This document shows, piece by piece, positions 1-6,217 of a stretch of 21,436 nt of DNA. The translations under genes were made by a program, and so were the position numbers. The notes below the pieces were generated by a model. It saw only the letters and a list, made by a program, of their open reading frames with translations, did no database searches and had not been told where the DNA came from. Position 1 is the first letter of the stretch. The number at the start of each line of letters is the position of its first letter. The stretch is from JBCDGH01 sp038751365 (GTDB lineage Bacteria > Patescibacteriota > JACMRA01), in assembly GCA_038751365.1 (NCBI GenBank), contig JBCDGH010000021.1:1-21436 (forward strand). The letters run 5' to 3'.

Positions 1-693
1 CCCTTCCAACAACCCCTCATAATTATTACTTGGACTATTAACTTCTCTGCTTACCTCGTGTATATCAAGGTTTGTGTTGTTTGGTTTAAGTAATGAGAAG
101 GCTTTCTTTTGTTCTGAGTTTAGGTATTCATGTTCTTCCTCCTGATTTAGAATTACTGGCATTCTATCGTGTATAGCTTCCATTTGTTTGTTAGCTTTGG
201 TAGTAATTATACTGAATGCGTTTATAGCCTCTTTAGTTTCAGGATTAGTCCAAGTTGCATAGATTCCTGCTAAGGAGATTAGTGAGTTAACTGGTTTATC
301 TTTAAATTTAATAAAGTATGGTATTTTAATTGGTTTAAATTGATTTGATTGATCTGTTTTAGTAGTACTTTCAGTTAGTCTTTTCCATTCGTAAAAGCCT
401 GATATAGGTATAATACATCTACTAGTTTCAAATGGTTTTTTATAACTAGGTTTTTCTAATATAGTTTCACTTCTAGCATTAATCATCTTATACCCTATTT
501 TATCATCCTTACTCCAATGTGGAATAAGTCCCCATTTCATTAATTCTAATTTATTTTTACTGTCTTTGAAGGTTATTACTGGTAAGTATTGTCCTGGTGA
601 GGCATTATAGTTTGCTACTAAATCTATAATTTCATTAGCTAAACCATATCTAGCTTTCATATTAGTAGGTACAATAGCAAAACGACCGCACAT
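1..693 (-). CDS. SRAP domain protein (YedK/HMCES-like), 3' end cut by window edge
   Basis: This SOS response-associated peptidase family protein is expected to form a covalent thiazolidine crosslink with abasic sites in single-stranded DNA through Cys2, shielding the lesion. The frame is open for 231 codons from the ATG at 693 to base 1. It starts MCGRF, which places the catalytic Cys directly after the initiator Met. Other family marks are NARSE, GFYEW (the conserved Glu) and a late AIHDRMPVIL with the active-site His. Family members are about 220-240 aa, so only a short tail is missing. A TATAAT at 703-708 lies about 10 bases before the ATG, implying an almost leaderless mRNA. With umuD and umuC downstream it forms a DNA-damage tolerance set. 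Family call is secure; inducibility is inferred. Confidence 0.93.
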   Translation of the reverse strand, partial: MCGRFAIVPTNMKARYGLANEIIDLVANYNASPGQYLPVITFKDSKNKLELMKWGLIPHWSKDDKIGYKMINARSETILEKPSYKKPFETSRCIIPISGFYEWKRLTESTTKTDQSNQFKPIKIPYFIKFKDKPVNSLISLAGIYATWTNPETKEAINAFSIITTKANKQMEAIHDRMPVILNQEEEHEYLNSEQKKAFSLLKPNNTNLDIHEVSREVNSPSNNYEGLLEG

Positions 694-851
694 AGTAATT
701 AAATTATATTTTTAGGTATTTATATAAATATTCTAATTACTCTAAGAAACCTATATTGCCCAGAGTTCAAAAGTATACACTAGTTAAAGATGTTTATGGG
801 TTTGGTCAATTTAGATTGACTACAACTCATTTCTGTAAGTAGTTAAAACAA

Positions 852-966
852 CTAAGGGTGCGCTGAGCTATTAAGCTCTCGGCTAGGAGTTTGGCGATGT
901 TGCTTGCATTGCCTCATGATACTCCTTAATCATCAAGACAGCTATTTAATTTAGCTGTCTTTTTTC
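852..966 (+). ncRNA. Putative structured small RNA 1 of the array
   Basis: No reading frame with an SD is present. A TTGACT at 816-821 with a weak -10 (TAGTTA, 840-845) precedes it. The predicted transcript contains a hairpin 865-869/874-878 (GAGCT/AGCTC), a larger one with outer stem 885-890/921-926 (AGGAGT/ACTCCT) enclosing 893-899/907-913 (GGCGATG/CATTGCC), and an intrinsic terminator 936-944/952-960 (AGACAGCTA/TAGCTGTCT) followed by a T run at 961-965. The start is estimated from the promoter. It carries the 10-mer AGGGTGCGCT (855-864), also found in RNA 6. Function is unknown. Confidence 0.5.
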
Positions 967-1090
967 TTTGACTAACGTACAAAATTGACTTAGGTTTAAG
1001 AAGTTGATATTTATTTCAACAAATCCTATCATAACTTGCACAATCATTTGTATAAGTTTTTTACAACTGTACTGCTTTAGGAGAGCGAAA

Positions 1091-1279
1091 ATGTCAGATG
1101 ACAAAAATGGTAAAGGAAAAGCAAATAATTTACTTTCTGATGAAGTTGATAAAGTATTTGATCATAGACTGCCCGAGGGTGTTTCTTTGCCCCAGCTTCA
1201 AAGCATAGGTCAGTACGGTGAACTTATTTACAAAGCGATTAAAAAAGGTAATTTTGCCGACACCGACAATATCACTTAA
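1091..1279 (+). CDS. Small hypothetical protein, 62 aa
   Basis: I do not recognise this 62-residue soluble protein, beginning MSDDKNGKGK. It has a charged, flexible N-terminus followed by a likely helical region (LPQLQSIGQYGELIYKAIKKG). The start is chosen because AGGAG lies at 1079-1083, seven bases before ATG 1091; the frame extends upstream to 1004 but that part is a hydrophobic-looking translation without an SD. Two TTGACT boxes (968-973 and 985-990) lie upstream, right after the terminator of small RNA 1, and its own terminator follows at 1316-1345. It therefore forms a self-contained single-gene unit in the tandem array. It could be a small regulator or adaptor; nothing in the sequence decides this. 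Confidence 0.6.
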   Translation: MSDDKNGKGKANNLLSDEVDKVFDHRLPEGVSLPQLQSIGQYGELIYKAIKKGNFADTDNIT

Positions 1280-1315
1280 ATTAGGGATTATGCCTACAAG
1301 TGACTTACATGTAAA

Positions 1316-1345
1316 GGTAGCTAATTACTCTAGCTGTCTTTTTTA
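1316..1345 (+). terminator. Intrinsic terminator of the 62-aa gene
   Basis: Stem 1316-1323/1331-1338 (GGTAGCTA/TAGCTGTC, with two G-T pairs) with a 7-base loop, followed by a T run at 1339-1344. The -35 box of the next unit (TTGACT, 1346-1351) starts immediately afterwards. Confidence 0.65.
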
Positions 1346-1379
1346 TTGACTAAAGTTATAGCTACTTGTAGTTTTTTAT

Positions 1380-1471
1380 GATTGAATTTTTTCTTCAATC
1401 CACACCAACTATACCATAAGAACAACCTCCTATGGGTAGTAAGACAATTTTTACCAGAGATTGTCTTTTTT
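1380..1471 (+). ncRNA. Putative small RNA 3 with CCTCC-bearing loop
   Basis: Driven by TTGACT 1346-1351, 17 bases, TAGTTT 1369-1374. The predicted RNA has a perfect 7-bp hairpin 1380-1386/1394-1400 (GATTGAA/TTCAATC). A second hairpin 1414-1418/1431-1435 (CCATA/TATGG) has a 12-base loop ending in CCTCC (1426-1430), an anti-Shine-Dalgarno sequence. A terminator follows at 1442-1448/1460-1466 (AGACAAT/ATTGTCT) with a T run. The only ATG opens a 13-codon frame without an SD. Loops of this kind can base-pair with ribosome-binding sites; that role here is inferred. Confidence 0.5.
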
Positions 1472-1532
1472 TATGGACAAAATCAGTTAGTATCTGTTCA
1501 GTATATATGTAGTTAACTCTGGATTAAGGTCA

Positions 1533-1772
1533 ATGGCAACTAGGCGGTATAAGCAAGAACAATAAAGGAAGAAAATATGGCATGGGCCGTGCCAATATTG
1601 TAATTGGTCGTGGAAAGGCAAGAAAGCTTTAAGGTTTGATAAAAAAGACTTTTGCACTGTGGAGTGTAAAATGAGGTACAAAATGGAAAAAGAAGTAAAA
1701 GAATCTGAAGAGCTAAGCGAGACTCAGAAAATAGCTAAGAAGGCTAAGTCCAGGACTAGAAGGAAGAAGTGA
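1533..1772 (+). pseudogene. Zinc-ribbon-like small protein with in-frame TAA at codon 11
   Basis: From ATG 1533 (AAGG a few bases upstream) the frame gives ten residues, MATRRYKQEQ, then TAA at 1563-1565. The same frame then stays open to TGA 1770-1772, 79 sense-length codons in all. The downstream part reads like a real protein: C-x2-C at residues 20-23, 17 residues, C-x3-C at 41-45, then a Glu/Lys-rich helical stretch and a very basic end (SRTRRKK). The spacing suggests a zinc-binding ribbon and the tail suggests nucleic-acid binding. No good alternative start lies between the TAA and the first Cys pair. I read it as a recently broken gene; stop readthrough or a sequencing error could give the same picture. 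Confidence 0.5.
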
Positions 1773-1894
1773 TATTAGTTTGGTTAAAATACTATGACAG
1801 TTCTTAATTGTACTAATTTGCTATTCTAGAGTCATGTCAATTACCTCTTTTTAAGACAATTGACAATAATAATGACTGATCTCTAGTTCACTTA

Positions 1895-1970
1895 CATAGA
1901 AGTTAGGATATCTATAAAGGTCACTATCTTAGCTTGCAGACGACTATCCCTAGAAGTAGTCGTCTTTTTC
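1895..1970 (+). ncRNA. Putative small RNA 5
   Basis: TTGACA 1860-1865 is followed after 17-18 bases by TAGTTC (1884-1889). The RNA would form an 11-bp hairpin 1900-1910/1925-1935 (AAGTTAGGATA/TATCTTAGCTT, with G-T pairs) and end in terminator 1938-1946/1957-1965 (AGACGACTA/TAGTCGTCT) plus a T run. No SD-preceded frame. The -35 box overlaps the right arm of an inverted repeat 1835-1842/1858-1865 (TGTCAATT/AATTGACA). Confidence 0.5.
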
Positions 1971-2010
1971 TTAGAGATGTTGACTAACTAAAACTATTTA
2001 ATATTAATTT

Positions 2011-2120
2011 GGGGGTTCAGCTAATTCACAGCAAATTAGCTGGATGACTCTGTAGTTTATATATCCATCAGGGTGCGCTTTCTTCAGACTTATACAATCT
2101 ATTAGTATAAGTCTTTTTTC
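2011..2120 (+). ncRNA. Putative small RNA 6
   Basis: TTGACT 1980-1985 with -10 TATTAA (2002-2007). The predicted transcript starts near the G run at 2011. It folds a perfect 9-bp hairpin 2018-2026/2034-2042 (CAGCTAATT/AATTAGCTG), a weaker TGGAT/ATCCA pairing (2041-2045/2063-2067), and ends in a perfect 10-bp terminator 2086-2095/2105-2114 (AGACTTATAC/GTATAAGTCT) with a T run. It carries AGGGTGCGCT (2070-2079), the same 10-mer as RNA 1. No SD-preceded frame. Confidence 0.5.
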
Positions 2121-2157
2121 TTTGACTAAATTCAGTTATTTTTGTTTTAATCATTTA

Positions 2158-2225
2158 GAATCAACCCAAAAGGTTTGATTTTGCACCTAGCAAGACGACT
2201 GCCCTGCAATACCAGTCGTCTTTTC
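2158..2225 (+). ncRNA. Putative small RNA 7
   Basis: TTGACT 2122-2127, 18-base spacer, TTTAAT 2146-2151 (the best -10 in the array). The short RNA has a 5' hairpin formed by AATCAA and TTGATT flanking CC/GG (about 2159-2180) and a 9-bp terminator 2193-2201/2213-2221 (AGACGACTG/CAGTCGTCT) followed by T residues. Too short to encode a protein. Confidence 0.5.
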
Positions 2226-2273
2226 TTTTTTACATATTTGACAGTAGTTTGTACTAAAGCTTATCTAAACGAC

Positions 2274-2347
2274 TTAGAAGCTATAAAGTGTAGTTTCATG
2301 TGTACTAATAGCTTGTGGCGATTGATCTAGGTTCAGTCGTCTTTTTC
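2274..2347 (+). ncRNA. Putative small RNA 8
   Basis: TTGACA 2238-2243, 18 bases, TATCTA 2262-2267. The predicted RNA has a 7-bp stem 2278-2284/2308-2314 (AAGCTAT/ATAGCTT) and a 9-bp terminator with G-T pairs 2317-2325/2333-2341 (GGCGATTGA/TCAGTCGTC) followed by TTTTT. The end of this unit is the left limit of the block duplicated at 8845-9570. Confidence 0.5.
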
Positions 2348-2378
2348 TTGTCATAAACACTGATTTAGTGCATATTAA
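2348..2378 (+). promoter_or_regulatory. Promoter of the 71-aa gene, near-leaderless
   Basis: TTGTCA (2348-2353) and an AT-rich -10 region (CATATT at 2371 or TATTAA at 2373) end about six bases before ATG 2384, so the mRNA would have almost no leader. The block from the preceding terminator through TTGYCATAAACACTG and GATTTAGT is repeated upstream of the paralogue at 9502 on the other strand, supporting a functional element. Confidence 0.5.
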
Positions 2379-2383
2379 TACAT

Positions 2384-2599
2384 ATGAATAAGTGGTTTAA
2401 GAAATTAAGAGAAAAAGCAAGTAACAAATACAAAAAGTTAAGTAAGAAAATTAGTAAAAAATCCAACAAAGGGCTCTTTAGTAAAAAAAGTAAATTCCTA
2501 CCAAAGCGAAAAGATAACTATCTAAGAAGAGGAGGTAAGTTTGATTTATGGGGTGGTATAGTAGACTTCCTTGGCTTTTTTGGAAGTATATTCAGTTAA
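2384..2599 (+). CDS. Small strongly cationic protein with hydrophobic C-terminus, 71 aa
   Basis: The function is not recognised. Residues 1-50 are packed with Lys/Arg and begin MNKWFKKLREK. The last 20 residues (FDLWGGIVDFLGFFGSIFS) are hydrophobic and could insert in or lie on a membrane. A paralogue of the same build (63 aa, start MTKWFKKLKEK) lies on the minus strand at 9311-9502 with the same upstream and downstream neighbours. No SD is present; the start follows the promoter directly. The layout is compatible with a membrane-active peptide (toxin or bacteriocin-like), especially as it lies between two putative small RNAs, but a nucleic-acid-binding protein with a sticky tail is equally possible from the sequence. 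Confidence 0.65.
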   Translation: MNKWFKKLREKASNKYKKLSKKISKKSNKGLFSKKSKFLPKRKDNYLRRGGKFDLWGGIVDFLGFFGSIFS

Positions 2600-2641
2600 G
2601 ACAATCTTGACACATTAACTTGATCAGATTAGTTTTGAGTT

Positions 2642-2750
2642 AGTTCATTAATTACGGGAGGTGATTGATAGACAACAGACAGCAACACTTGAATTTCTAT
2701 ATGTGGAATTGAATGAATAGATCAGTATTATGCACTATACTGGTCTTTTT
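2642..2750 (+). ncRNA. Putative RNA carrying a perfect Shine-Dalgarno sequence, copy 1
   Basis: TTGACA 2607-2612, 17 bases, TAGTTT 2630-2635. GGAGGTGAT at 2657-2665 begins 21 bases after the -10 and matches the complement of a typical 16S rRNA 3' tail. The frames that could use it are very short and are not kept in the second copy (9145-9273), whereas promoter, spacing, SD and terminator are. Terminator 2720-2728/2737-2745 (GATCAGTAT/ATACTGGTC) plus T run. It may be an RNA, a ribosome-binding decoy or an untranslated leader; which is unknown. Confidence 0.5.
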
Positions 2751-2772
2751 TCTTTTAAACTACTAATAAGCT

Positions 2773-3051
2773 ATGACCTTAGAATCCTATATAAATACCA
2801 AACCCTTAGTAGATAACCTAAATTATATTATGAGACAAGAATATGCTGATATATTCATAGCTATTCAAAACTCTAATTATTCATTCAATGATTTTATGAA
2901 TTTAACTTGTAAATTAGGTGAACATACTAAATTAAGTAAAAGTATCAAAGATAAAACTGTTTGGACTATCAAAGATGTAAAAGAAAAACTACATCTGACA
3001 GACAACGAAATTGAGATGATTGAGTATTTAGCTGAGAGTTTAGAAGGCTAA
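2773..3051 (+). CDS. Hypothetical protein, 92 aa, member of a duplicated pair
   Basis: I do not recognise this soluble protein (start MTLESYINTKP). It is predicted mostly helical, with a C-terminal segment KEKLHLTDNEIEMIEYLAESLEG that resembles a small helical bundle. It follows the terminator of the SD-bearing RNA by about 22 bases, without its own clear promoter or SD, so it may depend on readthrough of that terminator. A homologous gene lies in the inverted duplicate at 8845-9124 and is broken there by one extra base, with most of the protein sequence still alignable in two frames. That conservation is the main evidence that the frame is real. Confidence 0.65.
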   Translation: MTLESYINTKPLVDNLNYIMRQEYADIFIAIQNSNYSFNDFMNLTCKLGEHTKLSKSIKDKTVWTIKDVKEKLHLTDNEIEMIEYLAESLEG

Positions 3052-3142
3052 GGTCTACCAGGGCAAATTTCAATATTTTACCGAAATCTGACATAGAAAT
3101 TAATTATACTTTGAACCATCGTTGTGATCTACTTCTGTTATT

Positions 3143-4177
3143 CTAAACTCCTGCGTTATTATTAACTTCCTCAATCGTCTTTTTTACCTGTTCAAGTAAT
3201 TGCTCTTTATTTGGAAGAATAGTTGTATACTCAGCCGCATAAATATTGTCACCTTCTTGAACTGAATATTCCATAACAAAATCGTCTTTTTCTACACAAA
3301 GCAATATTGCAATTACTGGATTTTCTCCTTCTATTCTTTCATTTTTATCAATATAATTTCGATACATTCTGATTTGACCTACATCACCATGAGTCATCTT
3401 TTTAATTTTGAGATCAACCACAACTAACGCGTTTAAATATCTGTTGTAGAATAGCAAATCTGCATGGTATGTTTTTGATGGATCAGGTATAGGGTACTGC
3501 CTTCTCACAAATGAAAAACCTTTGCCAAACTCAAGCATAAACTTTTCAAGATTATCAATAATTGCTTGTTCAAGCTCAGACTCTGAATATTCAGTTTTGT
3601 ACTCTAGCCCAAGAAACTCAAGGACATTTTGCTGTTTTATAAACTTTGGGAATGATAATTGATTAGATTTGTTTTTACTTGCTAGTTGTCGCTCTCTTGC
3701 CCCTGCCATTAGTGTTCGCTCGTACAAACTAGTTGCCATCTCACGTTTTAGTTCTAGTACAGTATATTTTCTCTCTATAGCTTCTAAGTAGTAAAAATCT
3801 CTTTTACTATCATCATTAATTGAAGATAAAACAAGGTATATCGACCATGATAATTTTTTTGGATCAAATTGTGCGGATGCTGTCCGCGTTTTTCCAAATG
3901 TTAGATAAACTCGCTTCATCTCCTGTAAACGACGTATTGAAAAACCTTTTCCATACCGCACATTTAAATCAATAGAAAAATATTCCAAATCTTTAGATCC
4001 ATACTCACCTCTTACTTCGCCATCAAGCCTATCTTCAACAAGCACACGCCCTATTTCAAAATAAGCCTGGGCCATTTCTACATTTATTGATTGAACTACA
4101 TTATTTCTAGCATAATCGATTACTTTAGTAATTTTTTCAAAAGACTCCTTGTAATTTTTATTTGTTAATTCATTCAT
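3143..4177 (-). CDS. DUF1016 / YhcG-type PD-(D/E)XK nuclease, copy 1
   Basis: The two-domain family architecture is visible: an N-terminal DUF1016_N region (about residues 10-165, with EIGR, EYGSKDLEYFS, RYGKGFSIRRLQEMKRVY) and a C-terminal nuclease domain. The nuclease core shows Asp240 (YHADLLFYN), Asp255-Leu-Lys257 as the D-x-K element, and Gln268 (HGDVGQIRMY). At 344 residues it is full length. The family is predicted to cut DNA and is often found on mobile elements and near defence genes; substrate and role here are unknown. It lies 126 bases downstream of the Rep-like gene on the same strand. A paralogue sits at 16353-17366 inside the transposon, with the same core but clearly diverged. 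Confidence 0.9.
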   Translation of the reverse strand: MNELTNKNYKESFEKITKVIDYARNNVVQSINVEMAQAYFEIGRVLVEDRLDGEVRGEYGSKDLEYFSIDLNVRYGKGFSIRRLQEMKRVYLTFGKTRTASAQFDPKKLSWSIYLVLSSINDDSKRDFYYLEAIERKYTVLELKREMATSLYERTLMAGARERQLASKNKSNQLSFPKFIKQQNVLEFLGLEYKTEYSESELEQAIIDNLEKFMLEFGKGFSFVRRQYPIPDPSKTYHADLLFYNRYLNALVVVDLKIKKMTHGDVGQIRMYRNYIDKNERIEGENPVIAILLCVEKDDFVMEYSVQEGDNIYAAEYTTILPNKEQLLEQVKKTIEEVNNNAGV

Positions 4178-4303
4178 AATTTAAATAGTAACTTTTAATT
4201 CAGCTAGTATCTTAACTCGTACTTGTTATAGAAATAATTACTGATAAACATACTTGATTTAGACATCTACCTAAGTATTTTAATAAATTAGCCCTTATGT
4301 CCA

Positions 4304-5725
4304 TTAATTTAGTCTAGGGCTTGTATCTTTTCTACCACTACCCCTACCATCTAGGCGATTACGATCATAATGCTCTAATTCAACTACTGAATCTACTGTT
4401 TCAACCTCAAAACCACAAGCTCCGACCAAATTCAATACCTCCTCTCTCAAACCTAGAACTGTATAGTACTTAATACCTTCTCTAGTAGCTAGAAAACTTG
4501 CTAATTTAGTTTTCTTAACCCCTACCCTCTTACTAACTATATCAGCTAATAGGCCTTTACTATGGTATTTGTCTAAGAGCTTCTGGATTTGTTGGGTTTT
4601 GTTTGTTCGATCTATATTTAAAGCTTTTTTAGTAGTTAAATTATCCTTGTCTCGTTCGCTCTCTTTACTTTCAAGCCACTGGATAATTAATTTATCTTCA
4701 GACTCAATTTTCTGTTTCTGCAATTCAGCTTTTCGTTGGTTTTCTTGATCTTCTTGCTCTTTAAGCTTTAACCTTTCAATCCTCTGTTGCTCCCTTTCCT
4801 CCTCTAGTATAGCTAATTCCTCTTCTCGTCTCCTACTGACATAGATTTCCTCAATAGTTGAAGCTAAGTCCCACTTACGTATCAAAGCTTTAAATAGGTA
4901 GCTTTTAGGACTTTTTATAGTTCTTTTAGTTATCATGTATTGGGTATATTCAATACACTGAATAATTCTATCTATGTCTTTTTGTGCCCTACACCATAGT
5001 GTTTGTCTGTCTATTTGGTTTAAATCTTTAAAGCTTGATTGGTCTAGGTATTGGTTAAGTTTATCCCAGTTTACTTGATCTTGAGATGAGATAGTGAATT
5101 TAATCTTTTTCTCAGTTATGGATAGTCTAGCTTTGTAGGCTTTTAGTCTAGCTTCTACCCTACTCTCAACTGTTTGACTAAAGCTTTGTCTAAGGTCTTT
5201 GATTTGTTGCCAGGCTTCTAGAGCCTGTCTTTTCCAGTAATCTTTATTCAGTGTTTCTAATTCTAAACCTTTTTCTAAAAAAGCTACTTGTTGTTTTATC
5301 TTTAAAGATGTATTTGATTTGTTGTACCCTAAACAATCAGAGAAATTCTCTAAAGCCTTTAAAGTAGGGATATTTTCATTGTCCCCTAACTTAAAAGAAA
5401 AGACGGTTCCAATTGCTCTGTTGTGCTGGTTATATACAACCCTAGTCTTAAATAGCTTATCATTATATTTTTTTATAAAGCACAGAACTGTTTTATGGCT
5501 ACAATTAGCCTCTTTTGCTAATTGAGCTTGGGTTGTAACCATTTCTCCCCTACTAAGAGGGATTTTAACTCCTTGTTTATAATAATAGTAAGTATTAAAC
5601 GATTTATTTAGCTTAGAGCTTATGTACTCTAATAGGTTATTGCAGGCGGGAGTCATTATTATTTTGAGTTGACCCCGAATTAAATCTAGACAAAAAGAAT
5701 AACTTCCCGAGGGAGGTACCATCAT
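4304..5725 (-). CDS. Probable plasmid replication initiator (winged-helix plus coiled coil)
   Basis: The N-terminal part has a helix-turn-helix (TTQAQLAKEANCSHKTVLCFIKKY cut short here: TTQAQLAKEANCSHKTV) within a winged-helix-like region. A central part contains the KSPKSYLFKALIRKWDL type motif seen in several plasmid Rep proteins. Then comes a long Glu/Arg/Gln-rich coiled coil. The frame opens further to 5770, but those codons are the promoter itself (TTGACG 5765-5770, 17 bases, TATAAT 5742-5747), so translation must start downstream: ATG 5725 (used here, about ten-base leader) or ATG 5656. A repeat overlapping the transcription start suggests autoregulation. The direct repeats at 5910-6105 and parAB upstream fit a replication/partition block. 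The Rep call rests on architecture and context, not a signature. Confidence 0.6.
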   Translation of the reverse strand: MMVPPSGSYSFCLDLIRGQLKIIMTPACNNLLEYISSKLNKSFNTYYYYKQGVKIPLSRGEMVTTQAQLAKEANCSHKTVLCFIKKYNDKLFKTRVVYNQHNRAIGTVFSFKLGDNENIPTLKALENFSDCLGYNKSNTSLKIKQQVAFLEKGLELETLNKDYWKRQALEAWQQIKDLRQSFSQTVESRVEARLKAYKARLSITEKKIKFTISSQDQVNWDKLNQYLDQSSFKDLNQIDRQTLWCRAQKDIDRIIQCIEYTQYMITKRTIKSPKSYLFKALIRKWDLASTIEEIYVSRRREEELAILEEEREQQRIERLKLKEQEDQENQRKAELQKQKIESEDKLIIQWLESKESERDKDNLTTKKALNIDRTNKTQQIQKLLDKYHSKGLLADIVSKRVGVKKTKLASFLATREGIKYYTVLGLREEVLNLVGACGFEVETVDSVVELEHYDRNRLDGRGSGRKDTSPRLN

Positions 5726-5836
5726 ATCTTGGAATAAAAAAATTATACACGAAGAATACGTTTCCGTCAAGTGTTACCTCGGAGCATTTAAATGTTTAAT
5801 TATACTCGCCAAGATATATTTCCAAGATATAATGGT
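5715..5836. repeat. CCAAGATAT repeats around the rep promoter
   Basis: CCAAGATAT occurs at 5809-5817 and 5822-5830 on the plus strand and inverted at 5724-5732. The second and third copies extend into an inverted CCAAGATATRATGGT pair. One copy lies at the rep transcription start and the others upstream, as expected for a repressor or Rep autoregulatory site. Confidence 0.55.
5742..5770 (-). promoter_or_regulatory. Near-consensus promoter of the Rep-like gene
   Basis: On the minus strand TTGACG (5765-5770), a 17-base spacer and a perfect TATAAT (5742-5747). The predicted start near 5735 overlaps a CCAAGATAT repeat (5724-5732). Confidence 0.75.
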
Positions 5837-5909
5837 GGGTATAATCAATTTGAGACTAAAGAAAAAATTAAAAAAAGTCAAGAAAAGTTGTAAATTATAA
5901 TAAAAACTA

Positions 5910-6105
5910 TGACGTCATACATAGACATCAATATATAGTGTCAGTACGCGATGTCTAGACGTCATGTCTAGATGTCTAAATAAGACGTCTATACTAAATT
6001 AGCAGAAAAAATACTATTAAAATAGGAAAAAGAACAAAAAAGTGACGTCATACATAGACATCAATATATAGTGTCAGTACGCGATGTCTAGACGTCATGT
6101 CTAGA
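5910..6105 (+). repeat. Pair of perfect 63-bp direct repeats, candidate origin or centromere
   Basis: 5910-5972 and 6043-6105 are identical over 63 bases and start 133 bases apart. Each holds several copies of a short RGACRTC-type motif in both orientations (GACGTC, AGACATC, GATGTCT, AGACGTC), and more copies lie between them (5971-5977, 5983-5989). The block lies between the Rep-like gene and the parB-like gene in AT-rich DNA, so it may be iterons for replication initiation or the site bound by the partition protein. The sequence does not decide which. Confidence 0.7.
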
Positions 6106-6163
6106 CGTCAATGTATATTATACAGCTAATGTCTATCATACAACCTTATATCCTTCTATATTT

Positions 6164-6205
6164 AAAAAGGCTATTTTCGCATCATGCTATGACTATATCC
6201 TTTTT
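6164..6205 (-). terminator. Probable terminator after the parAB-like pair
   Basis: Inverted repeat AAAAAGG (6164-6170)/CCTTTTT (6199-6205) with a T run on either strand, just past the stop of the ParB-like gene; a bidirectional terminator is possible. Confidence 0.45.
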
Positions 6206-6217
6206 ATCTTAGCTGTC

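Noticed and set aside
1004..1090. N-terminal extension of the 62-aa protein
   Set aside because: The extension is hydrophobic, lacks an SD, and a good SD stands before ATG 1091.
1487..1681. Minus-strand 64-aa frame
   Set aside because: Antisense to the zinc-ribbon reading frame, which has a clear Cys pattern.
816..2750. Possible CRISPR array or integron cassette array
   Set aside because: The recurrent parts are promoters and terminators with variable length units, not identical repeats with uniform spacers; no Cas gene, integron integrase or attC-like site is present.
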